Assembly: GCF_006717095.1 (NCBI RefSeq) | Contig: NZ_VFQE01000002.1 | Location: 62,001-126,000, forward strand | DNA from: Blastococcus colisei | Lineage (GTDB): Bacteria; Actinomycetota; Actinomycetes; Mycobacteriales; Geodermatophilaceae | DNA: 64,000 nucleotides | Direction of reading: 5' to 3' | Part shown: in pieces, positions 9,043-16,562 of the stretch | Position numbering within the stretch: position 1 is the first letter of the stretch | Layout: each line of letters starts with the position of its first letter | The notes under the pieces: model-generated | Told to the model about the DNA's origin: nothing | What the model saw: only the letters and a program-made list of their open reading frames with translations | The model's database searches: none | Program-made: the position numbers and the translations under genes

Positions 9043-9860
9043 GCCCGCGGATGCCCGGACACCCCGCGCCCCCTGCCGGGGGCGGTGCCCGCGTGGAGGT
9101 CGTCGGCCTCTCCGCGGGCTACGGCCGCACGCGGGTCCTCGACTCGGTGCGCCTGACCGTCGAGCCGGGCGGGTGGCTGGCGGTCATCGGACCCAACGGC
9201 TCGGGGAAGTCCACGCTCCTCCGCTCGGTGCTCGGCTTCCACCCGCACGACGGCCAGGTGCGCATCGACGGCGTCCCCACCACCGGCATGCCACGCCGGG
9301 AACGGGCCCGGTCGATGGCCTACGCCCCGCAGACCCCGGTCCTGCCCGAGGGCGTGACCGCCCGCGACTACGTCACCCTCGGCCGCACCCCGCACCGACC
9401 GCTGCTCGCCGCGCCGCGTGGCGTGGACCGCCAGGTCGTCGCCGACGTCATGGACCGTCTCGGTCTCGCCCCGATGGCCGACCGGCAGCTGACCACCCTC
9501 TCCGGCGGTGAGCAGCAGCGCGCCGTCCTGGCCCGGGCGCTGGCACAGCAGCCGCGGGTGCTGCTGCTCGACGAGCCGACCGCCGCGCTGGACCTGGGAC
9601 ATGCGCAGCAGGTGCTGGACCTCGTCGACCGGCTGCGCCGGCAGGACGGGCTCACCGTGGTGAGCACGCTGCACGACCTGACGTTGGCCGGCCAGTACGC
9701 CGACCGGCTGGCGCTGCTCTCCGACGGCCGCGTCGCCGCGCAAGGAGCCCCCGCCGAGGTCCTCACCGCCCAGGCGCTGAGCACGCACTACGGCGCGCGC
9801 GCCGAGGTGGTCCACGGGCCGTCCGGGCCGGCGGTGCTGCCGGTCCGTTCCGCCGACTGA
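9039..9860 (+). CDS. btuD: Cobalamin-type ABC transporter ATP-binding protein
   Basis: This 273-residue ATPase powers the importer. Walker A is GPNGSGKST near residue 52, the Q-loop lies in YAPQTPVLPEGV, the ABC signature is LSGGEQQRAVLARAL, Walker B is VLLLDEPTAALD, and the H-loop is STLHDL. The length and the C-terminal tail (LTAQALSTHYGARAEVV) are typical of Fe/B12-type ATPases (FecE/BtuD/HmuV). The ATG overlaps the permease stop by 4 nt. No further gene follows in the operon before a 144-bp gap in which I see nothing. Confidence 0.9.
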   Translation: MSPRMPGHPAPPAGGGARVEVVGLSAGYGRTRVLDSVRLTVEPGGWLAVIGPNGSGKSTLLRSVLGFHPHDGQVRIDGVPTTGMPRRERARSMAYAPQTPVLPEGVTARDYVTLGRTPHRPLLAAPRGVDRQVVADVMDRLGLAPMADRQLTTLSGGEQQRAVLARALAQQPRVLLLDEPTAALDLGHAQQVLDLVDRLRRQDGLTVVSTLHDLTLAGQYADRLALLSDGRVAAQGAPAEVLTAQALSTHYGARAEVVHGPSGPAVLPVRSAD

Positions 9861-10004
9861 GCGCAGCGCGCCGGCCGGAAGCGCACCGGATCCCCCGGGG
9901 ACAGTCGCCGCCGTGGGACGAGGACATGGTGATTCCCCCGCACGGCCGCGCGCGACTGGGCCGCACGTCAGGCGGACCGCGGCCCGACGGCCGATCATGG
10001 AGCC

Positions 10005-10736
10005 GTGACCATCGCCGGCCGGTTCGAGGCCGCGCTGGACGACGTGGAGGAACCCGACCTGCGCGGGCCGGAACTGCTGCCGGTCCGGCTGGCGCGCGCG
10101 TGCGCCCGGACGCTCCGGGTCGACGGCGCGGGGATCAGCGTCGTCGACGCGGCACAGCAACGCGTACCGCTGGGTGCGAGCTCCGACGAGGCCGCGATCG
10201 CCGAACGACTCCAGTTCACCGTCGGCGCCGGGCCGTGCATGACCGCCCAGGAGATCCGCCAGCCGGTGTTCGCCGTCGAGGACGACCTGCGGCGGCGGTG
10301 GCCCGTCTTCACCGAGCTGCTGCTCGGCTCCACGCCGTTCCAGGCCGTGGTCGCTTTTCCGCTGCAGCCGGCGCTGGCCGGGGCCGGGGCGATCGACCTG
10401 TACTTCCGGAGATCCGACGACGTCCCCGACCTCGACGTCTTCGAGGCCCTGGCGGTGGGCGAGCTGGTGACCTCGGCACTCAGCGAGGCCGCGGTCTGGT
10501 CGTCATGGTCGCCCGCCGAGGGGCCGAACTGGCTCCAGGGTCCAGCGCCTCGGCGCCGGGCAGCGGTGTGGGAGGCCATGGGCAAGGTGAGCGTGGAACT
10601 GGAGGTCGACACCCCGGCGGCGCTCGACCTGATGCGGGCGTCGGCGTACAGCAGGGGCACGGCGATCGACGACGTCGCCGCCGACCTGCTCGCCGGCGCC
10701 GTCCGGGCGGTCGACCTGGCCCCGGGCGACGGCTGA
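10005..10736 (+). CDS. GAF and ANTAR domain-containing regulator
   Basis: The 243-residue protein has an N-terminal GAF domain (about 15-165; LRVDGAGISVVDAAQQRVPL, then VGAGPCMTAQEIRQPVF). A C-terminal ANTAR helical domain (about 180-240) shows AMGKVSVELEVDTPAALDLM and RGTAIDDVAADLLAG. ANTAR proteins bind RNA hairpins and relieve transcription termination; GAF-ANTAR fusions are abundant in actinobacteria and usually lack a known signal. The GTG start at 10005 has no ribosome site. It stands alone, with the alcohol dehydrogenase convergent after an 83-bp gap rich in short GCGGGCGA repeats (10749-10780). The target RNA is unknown. Confidence 0.82.
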   Translation: MTIAGRFEAALDDVEEPDLRGPELLPVRLARACARTLRVDGAGISVVDAAQQRVPLGASSDEAAIAERLQFTVGAGPCMTAQEIRQPVFAVEDDLRRRWPVFTELLLGSTPFQAVVAFPLQPALAGAGAIDLYFRRSDDVPDLDVFEALAVGELVTSALSEAAVWSSWSPAEGPNWLQGPAPRRRAAVWEAMGKVSVELEVDTPAALDLMRASAYSRGTAIDDVAADLLAGAVRAVDLAPGDG

Positions 10737-10819
10737 CCCCGCCCCCCTGCTCAGCGGGCGAGCGGGCGAGCGGGCGGAGCGCCACTCCCGCGTCGCCAGC
10801 GCCGCCCGCACCCGGGAGG

Positions 10820-12007
10820 TCACAGCTCCGGCTTGAGCTGCACCTTCACGACGCCGTCCTGCTTCTGCTGGAACTTGCTGTACATCTCGGGAGCCTCCGA
10901 CAGCGGCACCCGGTGGGTGGCGAACGTGTCACAACCCAGCGGGTCGTCGTCGCCGAGCAGCGGCATGATGTCGGGGATCCAGCGCTTGACGTTGCACTGC
11001 CCCATCTGGAGCGCGATCTGCTTGTCGAACAGCGTGAGCATCGGGATGGGATCGGCCGCGCCGCCGTACACGCCGGACAGCGAGATGGTGCCGCCGCGAC
11101 GAACGATGTCGATCGCCGAGTACAGCGCGTTGAGCCGGTCCACACCGGCTGCCTTCTGGATCGGGGCGGCAACCGCCGAGGGCAGGAGACCGGCCGCCTT
11201 CTGGACGAACGTCGTCGCGGGGGATCCGTGCGCCTCCATGCCGACTGCCTCGAGCACGGAGTCCGGCCCACGGCCGCTGGTCATGTCCCGGATGGCGTCG
11301 CCGAGGTCCTTCTCGTGCTCGCGCAGGTCGACCACCTCGATCCCGCGCGCGCGTACCCGCTCGAGGCGTTCGGGCACCATGTCCACGCCGATCACCCGAT
11401 AGCCCTTGTGCTGGGCGATCCGGCAGGCGAAGTCGCCGACAGGCCCGAGTCCCAGGACCACGAGGGTGCCGCCCTCCGGCACATTCGCGTACTCGACGCC
11501 CTGCCAGGCGGTGGGCAGGATGTCGGAGAGGTAGGCGAACCGGTCGTCCGACGGTCCCTCCGGCAACCTGATGTGGGTGAACTGGGCCTGCGGCACCCGC
11601 AGGTACTCCGCCTGCCCGCCGGGCACCTGGCCGTAGAGCTTCGAGTAGCCGAAGATCTGTGCGCCCATGCCCGTGTCCCGCATCTGGGTCGTCTCGCACT
11701 GCGTGTAGAGGCCCTGGTTGCACATCCAGCAGTGCCCGCACGAGATCTGGAACGGGATGGCGACCCGGTCGCCGACCTTCAGGTCGCCGCACTCCGAACC
11801 CACCTCCACGACCTGGCCCATCGGCTCGTGACCGAGGACGTCGCCCACGCCCATGAACGGCGCCAGCGGCTCGTAGAGGTGCAGGTCCGAGCCGCAGATG
11901 TTCGTCGTCGTCACGCGGATGACCGCGTCGGTCGGCTCCTGCACGAAGGGGTCGGGCACCTCCTCGACGCGTACGTCGCGCTGTCCGTGCCAGGTCACTG
12001 CCTTCAT
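10820..12007 (-). CDS. Zinc-dependent alcohol/formaldehyde dehydrogenase-like protein
   Basis: This 395-residue medium-chain dehydrogenase has catalytic-zinc ligands at Cys38 (NICGSDLH) and His60/Glu61 (LGHEPMGQ). Structural-zinc cysteines lie at 90, 93, 96 and 104 (CGHCWMCNQGLYTQC), and the NAD(P)-binding glycine motif is LGLGPVGDFACRIA. A roughly 60-residue insert after the Rossmann motif and the overall length place it with the formaldehyde-dehydrogenase-like group rather than simple ethanol dehydrogenases. The substrate is not known. ATG 12007 has GGGAGC upstream. It is divergent from the disrupted spl-like gene and probably monocistronic. Confidence 0.85.
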   Translation of the reverse strand: MKAVTWHGQRDVRVEEVPDPFVQEPTDAVIRVTTTNICGSDLHLYEPLAPFMGVGDVLGHEPMGQVVEVGSECGDLKVGDRVAIPFQISCGHCWMCNQGLYTQCETTQMRDTGMGAQIFGYSKLYGQVPGGQAEYLRVPQAQFTHIRLPEGPSDDRFAYLSDILPTAWQGVEYANVPEGGTLVVLGLGPVGDFACRIAQHKGYRVIGVDMVPERLERVRARGIEVVDLREHEKDLGDAIRDMTSGRGPDSVLEAVGMEAHGSPATTFVQKAAGLLPSAVAAPIQKAAGVDRLNALYSAIDIVRRGGTISLSGVYGGAADPIPMLTLFDKQIALQMGQCNVKRWIPDIMPLLGDDDPLGCDTFATHRVPLSEAPEMYSKFQQKQDGVVKVQLKPEL

Positions 12008-12144
12008 GGGGCTCCCATCATCGTGCGCGCCCTCGCTGAGCACGGCTCCCCGGCGAAGTGCCCGTGGCCGCGGAGCCGAAACGGCTCGTGACCCGGCCGA
12101 GCGGACGGAATGGCCGGCCGGGTCCGGACGCTGCGCCTGTCGTG

Positions 12145-12486
12145 ATGGCCGGCGACGCGCTCACCCTCTTCGACGAGCCCGAGCCGCCGCATGTGCCGGT
12201 CGACGACCGGCTGCTGCGGGTGCGGCAGATCTACGCCGAACCGGCCGCCGCCTCCTCGCCGCGAGGCCGGCAGGTCATCGCCCGCTTCCCGGACGCCGAG
12301 GTCGTCGAGGTCCCCTCGCACTGGCAGATCCCCGAGCTGCACGGCAGCGCCGGCAACGTCGACCGCTGGGTGCGGGTGAAGACCGAGACCCTCGTCCTCG
12401 GGGTGAAGAAGTCGCTCTCCGCCCGGCCCAACGAGCGCTCGGCGAACTGGATCGCGCCGTCGACGGCCAACGGGTGCGCGATGGCC
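12145..12486 (+). pseudogene. Spore photoproduct lyase-like radical SAM gene, 5' fragment
   Basis: These 114 codons give the N-terminal part of an SplB-family protein: VDDRLLRVRQIYAEP, VPSHWQIPEL, VLGVKKSLSARPNERSANW, then IAPSTANGCAMA. The last cysteine is the first of the C-x3-C-x2-C iron-sulfur motif. After codon 114 the homology stops abruptly and 16 unrelated residues precede a stop at 12532-12534. The sequence continues 4 kb away at 16563 with CADCYVPRRKGYANPITVF. The gene was therefore cut inside its iron-sulfur motif by the mobile element at 12487-16560. The start is ATG 12145 (or GTG 12142). Confidence 0.88.
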
Positions 12487-12489
12487 CTT

Positions 12490-12518
12490 ACTTCCCGGAT
12501 GTGCAGGTATCCGTGTCG
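12490..12518 (+). repeat. Left attachment arm of the integrative element (attL, P' side)
   Basis: This reads ACTTCC-N5-GTGCA-N-GTAT-N-CG-N-G from 12490. The same pattern appears on the opposite strand at the right end (16558 down to 16530), giving an imperfect inverted repeat centred on the crossover once the ends are joined. Such half-site symmetry is expected of attP sites of large serine integrases. Confidence 0.65.
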
Positions 12519-12613
12519 CACCCGGTTGACCTAGCCGTCTGAACAAGTCGACCAGCTGACGAGGCAATTCAGTCGGCCCCATTTCTTGCGGCGACAAAAC
12601 CCGGGACCCCATC

Positions 12614-13075
12614 GTGAACCACCGGCCACCGCCGGAACGGCCCGAACAACGGGCACGCCGACGCCGCCGGGTTGCGCGAACACCGACGACCGATTCGACC
12701 CCGACCTGCGCAAGAGGTGAGGACCATGATCGACCTACTGACAGCGGCGACCTAACCCCGGGAGCCGCCGAGATCATCGCCGCCGTGACCCGGCTGGAAG
12801 CGGACGCAGCCCGGCGACTTCGCCTGCTCGCCTTGATCGCCGACAGGACCGTGATCGGACCCGCCGGCGACGGACTGGCCCACCTGCCGGCAGACTTGCT
12901 GGCCGAATTGCGGGAGGAGGTCTACGGATCGATCCGTCCGTCGCAACGGAGCCTAGGCAACTGGCGCGGCCCATCCGAGGCAAGCACAACACAGCAGGGC
13001 CTTCGGTCCCCCACAAGGACCCCGAAGGGGTCGTCGCGCCCGATCCTTAGTCCTGCTCAGGCCAGAGAACCTTGA
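12614..13075 (+). CDS. Doubtful small ORF in the integrative element
   Basis: The only part with convincing protein character is a helical stretch (AAEIIAAVTRLEADAARRL, HLPADLLAELREEVYGSI) around codons 50-110. The first 40 and last 40 codons look like non-coding sequence, and the 3' end runs over a hairpin that probably ends the opposing operon. No ribosome site precedes GTG 12614. If real, it might be a small DNA-binding or excision-type protein, but no family was recognised. Confidence 0.25.
   Translation: MNHRPPPERPEQRARRRRRVARTPTTDSTPTCARGEDHDRPTDSGDLTPGAAEIIAAVTRLEADAARRLRLLALIADRTVIGPAGDGLAHLPADLLAELREEVYGSIRPSQRSLGNWRGPSEASTTQQGLRSPTRTPKGSSRPILSPAQAREP
12998..13031 (-). terminator. 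Hairpin terminator after the RelA/SpoT-small protein operon
   Basis: CCTTCGG-TCC (13000-13009) can pair with GGACCCCGAAGG (13017-13028) with a small bulge and a 7-nt loop. It lies 26 nt beyond the stop of the minus-strand small gene. Confidence 0.5.
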
Positions 13076-13347
13076 CCTCGGATGAATCCTGACTTGATCG
13101 CTCGTTGGGTCAGGTCCTCGGTCGTCATGAAGTAGCGGCCGTGGGTGTTCTTGACTTCGTCAAGCGTCTCCGCCGTCACCACAACGACCTCAAGATCCTT
13201 GTCCGTTCTGGCGCGCTCTTCACGGAACCGCTCCCTGAGCGCCCTCGCACGACTGTCCGGGCCAGAGAACTCCTGCACCGCGAGCGCGCCTGAGCGTCGG
13301 TTGTAGAGGAGTAGGAAGCTCCGGGGCGGGGACGCCATGCCGAACAC
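13057..13347 (-). CDS. Small protein coupled to the RelA/SpoT-domain gene (candidate antitoxin or partner)
   Basis: A 96-residue protein starts at GTG 13347, one base after the stop of the RelA/SpoT-domain gene; ATG 13338 is an alternative. GAAGG lies 8 nt before the GTG. Visible features are an N-terminal strand (RSFLLLYNRRSGALAVQEF), a charged helix (RARALRERFREERARTDKD), a strand (LEVVVVTAETLDEVKNTH) and a C-terminal stretch (GRYFMTTEDLTQRAIKSGF). I recognise no family. Tight coupling to an alarmone synthetase on a mobile element makes an antitoxin, regulator or companion enzyme the leading guesses; none is shown by sequence alone. It ends before a hairpin at 12998-13031. Confidence 0.7.
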   Translation of the reverse strand: MFGMASPPRSFLLLYNRRSGALAVQEFSGPDSRARALRERFREERARTDKDLEVVVVTAETLDEVKNTHGRYFMTTEDLTQRAIKSGFIRGQGSLA

Positions 13348-13348
13348 C

Positions 13349-14245
13349 CTACGCACCTTCGCCTTCGGCCGAGGGCCTCTGAAGGACCTCAGCGACCCTA
13401 AGGAGTTGCCGCTCCAGTTCCTCCTTGGCCTCACGTGCGCGGAGCTCCAGGTCGGCGACCCATGCAAGGACATCGGTTCCTGGCGGTATCCCCGCATCCT
13501 CGAAGTCGACAGCTTCCAGCAGGGGTCCCAGTCGCTCTTGCTCCAAGAGCGGACGAAGGGGGGCCAACTGGTCGTCCAACTTCTCAACCTCGGCGATCAC
13601 CCCGGTCGAGAGCAGCTCGAGCCCCTCCACGATTTCGACGGTCTTGTCCGCATCGTCGTCAGCGTCATGGTCCGGCGGCTCGCCGTATCGAATTTGGCGA
13701 CCGACACTATCCGCCAATCTCTCAAACACGTCAGCCCACAGGCTCTGAAGTCGGGTGCGGAGCTGGATCTCAACTGGAATGCCGGACACGAAGGTGACTA
13801 AGTGGAGGGCCCTGTAACCCGACTGAGGACTCCTGATGCGGTCGATTAGTTTGTCCTCGACGTCGAACGAGCCGCAGAGCCCCCGTGCGAATACTCCCTG
13901 AGTCGTCAGGGTGAAGTCAGCGACGACGCGGACTCCGGCGATGTCGTGTATGTAAGGAAGCCGCAGACCTGGAGTGCGCTGCAGCTTCTGCAGGAGCGTG
14001 TCGATAGACTTCGTTCGGCCCGTTACAGCGAGCCCACCGACAGCCGCTGACCAGTCAGTGTTATCCAGGATTTCTTTAACAAATACTTGGGCCTGGTCGT
14101 AAGCGTCAAGGGTCTCCTCATACAGGTCGAGATCGCCGGACCGTTCCTCGTCACGGGCAAGACGTTCACCCAGCCGCGCTAACTGGCTTCGGCTGGCGGG
14201 CAGCTTGATCCCCGGGTGCTCCACACGACAAACCCTGCCAGGCAT
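13349..14245 (-). CDS. RelA/SpoT-domain alarmone synthetase (small, hydrolase-free; possible toxSAS)
   Basis: The 298-residue protein contains a (p)ppGpp-synthetase-type nucleotidyltransferase domain at about 45-190. Recognisable motifs are RTKSIDTLLQKL (Arg77, Lys79), IHDIAGVRVV (Asp101), SGYRALHLV (Tyr144, His148) and VEIQLRTRLQSLWADVFERL (Glu159, Gln161, Arg163). These match the ATP- and acceptor-site residues of Rel synthetases. There is no HD hydrolase domain and no TGS/ACT regulatory tail; the C-terminal 110 residues are mainly charged helices. Small synthetases of this kind act as housekeeping alarmone synthetases, as toxSAS toxins, or as phage-triggered defence proteins. The mobile location and the coupled small gene favour the latter two. 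The start is uncertain: ATG 14245 lacks a ribosome site. Confidence 0.82.
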   Translation of the reverse strand: MPGRVCRVEHPGIKLPASRSQLARLGERLARDEERSGDLDLYEETLDAYDQAQVFVKEILDNTDWSAAVGGLAVTGRTKSIDTLLQKLQRTPGLRLPYIHDIAGVRVVADFTLTTQGVFARGLCGSFDVEDKLIDRIRSPQSGYRALHLVTFVSGIPVEIQLRTRLQSLWADVFERLADSVGRQIRYGEPPDHDADDDADKTVEIVEGLELLSTGVIAEVEKLDDQLAPLRPLLEQERLGPLLEAVDFEDAGIPPGTDVLAWVADLELRAREAKEELERQLLRVAEVLQRPSAEGEGA

Positions 14246-14382
14246 GACCAAGGGGGGACGCACACGTGTCCGCCAACGGCTCTGCCCACGCCTAACTTGC
14301 TGGCAGTTCCCGTCCTGGCTGCAACCTTCCTGGCTGGCAATTCTAGATCCTTCCCTGCACATTGCTGGTCATCGTCGGCAGG

Positions 14383-14404
14383 GGCCTTCGGCTGGCCGAA
14401 GGCC
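14383..14404 (-). terminator. Perfect inverted repeat after the element's membrane-protein gene
   Basis: GGCCTTCGGC (14383-14392) and GCCGAAGGCC (14395-14404) are perfectly complementary. It lies 58 nt beyond the stop of the minus-strand membrane protein and upstream of the RelA/SpoT gene, so it would isolate the two transcripts. The rest of 14246-14461 holds the synthetase promoter region; a TAGAAT at about 14342-14347 (minus strand) is a possible -10. Confidence 0.5.
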
Positions 14405-14461
14405 GAAAGGAACAAAGTGGGCATCAGGACGTGGCGACCCCCGATGGACCAACAGCGGTCC

Positions 14462-15022
14462 CTAGTACCCGGCATAGAACGGGGTCCAGAAATCGCCGGG
14501 GGTCGTCATCTCCTTCACCGGCCGGGGTTCCTGCTCCGGTGCCTGGTCCTGCGACGGTGCCATGAGGTCCACGATGGCCATAGTCGCGATAGTTGCGATC
14601 CCTAGTGCGTAGGCCGAGCGATGCCCCGTGTACGGCGGTCGCCGTCGCCGCGACTGCGGGCGCGGTATTCGAGACCAGCTGTGCCGGGGCCGAGGAGCGG
14701 CCCGAAGAGCGGCGCTGTACACGAAGGTCGCCTTCGCCGCGTTCCAGATCCCCCAGATCCCGAGAAGGAGCGCACCCGCCACGGTGTTACGCACTACCGC
14801 GGGCCAATCGGCCGGGGTCATGGCCATGGCCCAACCGATCAGCAGCGGTGCCACAATCGCGATCACCCAAGGGTCTGTGAGCTTCTTCTTGAGCCGCGGC
14901 ACGGCGCCGGGCGACTGCTGTCGTTCCTCTAGCTCGACCGTCACGTCATAAGCCTGAGGGAGAAGGACAACGCTTGCGGTGTACCGGGCGGGTAGATATT
15001 CCGAAGTTGTGTTCGGAGTCAT
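14462..15022 (-). CDS. Small membrane protein of the integrative element
   Basis: This is a 186-residue protein of no recognised family. A polar N-terminus (residues 1-50) is followed by three hydrophobic segments: [36 protein letters not shown] and ALGIATIATMAIVDLMA. A basic Arg/Pro-rich loop (RPRHSWSRIPRPQSRRRR) lies before the last one. It sits between the integrase and the RelA/SpoT gene in the same direction, separated by 74 and 216 nt. Membrane proteins often accompany defence or toxin modules on such elements, but nothing in the sequence shows a function. Confidence 0.65.
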   Translation of the reverse strand: MTPNTTSEYLPARYTASVVLLPQAYDVTVELEERQQSPGAVPRLKKKLTDPWVIAIVAPLLIGWAMAMTPADWPAVVRNTVAGALLLGIWGIWNAAKATFVYSAALRAAPRPRHSWSRIPRPQSRRRRPPYTGHRSAYALGIATIATMAIVDLMAPSQDQAPEQEPRPVKEMTTPGDFWTPFYAGY

Positions 15023-15096
15023 ACTTTCGTGCAGGTTCCCGTTTGCCGTGCCGATGGTGGCGGCGGCGCAGTAGGCCCCGTGAAGGGGTGGGGGAC

Positions 15097-16518
15097 CTAT
15101 CGCCTGCGGATGTCCACCGTCGACGGGTCGAAGGACGACGCGCCCCGAGGCGACGGCAGCAGCACGACGGCGCACAGGGCGTCCACGACCTCCCGCTGCA
15201 CCGCCAGGTCGGCGGCCCGGAACGCCGCGGCCGGGTCCGGCGCGGCGGCCATCGTCGCCAGCCGGGAGGATCGGGCGGCGGCGGTGATCTTCCGCTCGAC
15301 GACGGCCAGCTCGGCGGTGCGCCGGGCCTTGACCGCCTTCAGCGTGGCCCCGTCGATCACCTCGTCGTCGTAGTCGCGGACAGCCCGGTCGATCTTGCCC
15401 CGGATCACGTCGGCCTCCTGCCGCAGCTCGGACACCTCGGGGGTGGCACCGGCAAGGAGGCTGGCCACGTCTGGCTGGGCGAGCCGCTCCTCGATCACGT
15501 CGGCCACGTACCGGTCCACCGGCTCGGCCGCCCGGGACAGGTGCCCGTGCTGGCGGCAGATGTAGGTGCGGACGTTGCCCTGCGTCCGGCGGCCGGTCCG
15601 CATGGTCACCGGCTGCCCGTGCTCGTCCACCTCCCCGGCGGCGTCGCATCGGCCGCAGACGAACAGTCCGGACCCCAGCCAGCGCCGGGCGGTGCCGAGT
15701 GTGTTGACTTTCCGCACCGGGTCAGTCAACAGGGCCACGGCCTTCTCATGCTCGGCGTCGGAGACGATGCGCGGCCACTCGCCCCGCACACGGAGCTCGT
15801 CGTCGGCCCCGGCGTGGTACACCCGCCAGCCCGCGTAGCGCGGCGACCGCAGCAGGTAGGCCACACCCTTCCGTGACCAGCGGTTGCCCCGGACGCTGGG
15901 GAGCCCGGCGGCGTTCATCGCCTCGGTGATCCGCACCAGCGACTCGCCCCGGAACAGGCGGTCGAAGGCGTCGCGGACGACCGCCGACTCCTCAGGGTCG
16001 ATCTTCCCGCCCGGCCGGTAGCCGAACGCCCGGCGGGAGGGGCACTCGCCCCGCTCGGCGGCCTGCACCGCCTGGCGGCGCTGCCGCTCGGCCTTCTGCT
16101 CGACCTCCAGACGGGACCACACGGCGGCCTGCCACGCGGCGGCGCGGCCCATCGCCGTGGTGAGGTCGAACATGGCGCGCACCAGCATGACCCGGGCGCC
16201 GGTGCGCTCCACGAGGTCCACCAACTCGACCATCTCGCCGAGCTGCCGGAGCAGGCGGTCCTGGGTCTGTGCGACGACGAGGACCGACCGGCCGCCGGCC
16301 TCGAGTTCGGGCAGCAACTCACCGTTGTAGCCGGGGCGCGGCTTCTTGCTGCTGGCGGAGGTGTCGTTGTCCACGATCACCCGTGCCGCGTCCGGGTTGA
16401 TGCCCTCCCGGACGAGGAGGCGGCGGCAGTCCTCGATCTGGCGGTCGATGCCGTCCGCGTTGTCCTTGCTCTGCCGGGCGTAGATAACCGCCCTGACCTG
16501 CGCGTTCCGTGTCCCCAT
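15097..16518 (-). CDS. int: Large serine recombinase (site-specific integrase)
   Basis: The 473-residue enzyme catalyses integration of the element through a covalent serine-DNA link. The resolvase domain has the nucleophile Ser17 (VIYARQSKDN) and the catalytic DRLLR motif. The recombinase domain follows (RAFGYRPGGKI, RWSRKGVAYLLRSPRYAGW). A zinc-ribbon starts with CGRC and later has YICRQHGHLSR, and a coiled-coil helix (VSELRQEADVIRGKIDRAV) precedes the C-terminus. The start codon is only 42 nt from the right chromosomal junction, as expected for int next to its att site. It looks intact, so the element may still be able to move if a directionality factor is supplied. Confidence 0.93.
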   Translation of the reverse strand: MGTRNAQVRAVIYARQSKDNADGIDRQIEDCRRLLVREGINPDAARVIVDNDTSASSKKPRPGYNGELLPELEAGGRSVLVVAQTQDRLLRQLGEMVELVDLVERTGARVMLVRAMFDLTTAMGRAAAWQAAVWSRLEVEQKAERQRRQAVQAAERGECPSRRAFGYRPGGKIDPEESAVVRDAFDRLFRGESLVRITEAMNAAGLPSVRGNRWSRKGVAYLLRSPRYAGWRVYHAGADDELRVRGEWPRIVSDAEHEKAVALLTDPVRKVNTLGTARRWLGSGLFVCGRCDAAGEVDEHGQPVTMRTGRRTQGNVRTYICRQHGHLSRAAEPVDRYVADVIEERLAQPDVASLLAGATPEVSELRQEADVIRGKIDRAVRDYDDEVIDGATLKAVKARRTAELAVVERKITAAARSSRLATMAAAPDPAAAFRAADLAVQREVVDALCAVVLLPSPRGASSFDPSTVDIRRR

Positions 16519-16529
16519 GCCGACAAGAC

Positions 16530-16558
16530 TACCTCGAATACGTGCACTTATAGGAAGT
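16530..16558 (-). repeat. Right attachment arm of the integrative element (attR, P side)
   Basis: Read on the minus strand from 16558 it gives ACTTCC-N5-GTGCA-N-GTAT-N-CG-N-G, matching the left arm at 12490. It borders the CT at 16559-16560 that is shared with the left junction (12487-12488). The integrase gene starts a few bases inside it. Confidence 0.65.
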
Positions 16559-16562
16559 CTGG

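Larger units (their letters stand above)
12487..16560. mobile_element. 4.07-kb integrative element with serine integrase and RelA/SpoT-domain cargo
   Basis: The boundaries are set by the split spl-like gene and by inverted att arms just inside both ends. The element holds, on the minus strand from right to left, a large serine integrase (15097-16518), a membrane protein (14462-15022), a RelA/SpoT-type synthetase (13349-14245) and a small protein (13057-13347). A doubtful plus-strand ORF (12614-13075) is also present. No replication, conjugation or capsid genes are seen, so it is a mini-element, a satellite or a remnant of a larger one. The shared CT at 12487-12488 and 16559-16560 is the best guess for the 2-bp crossover. 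Local base composition is less GC-rich than the flanks in the cargo genes. Confidence 0.85.

Noticed and set aside
13337-13801. Plus-strand frames across the RelA/SpoT gene
   Set aside because: They are antisense to a gene with conserved motifs and have no recognisable domain.
16549-16558. Similarity of the right att arm (TATAGGAAG) to the 64-nt palindrome family (CATAGGAAG)
   Set aside because: Only 8-9 bases match and the rest of the arm differs. The att arm has its own partner at 12490.
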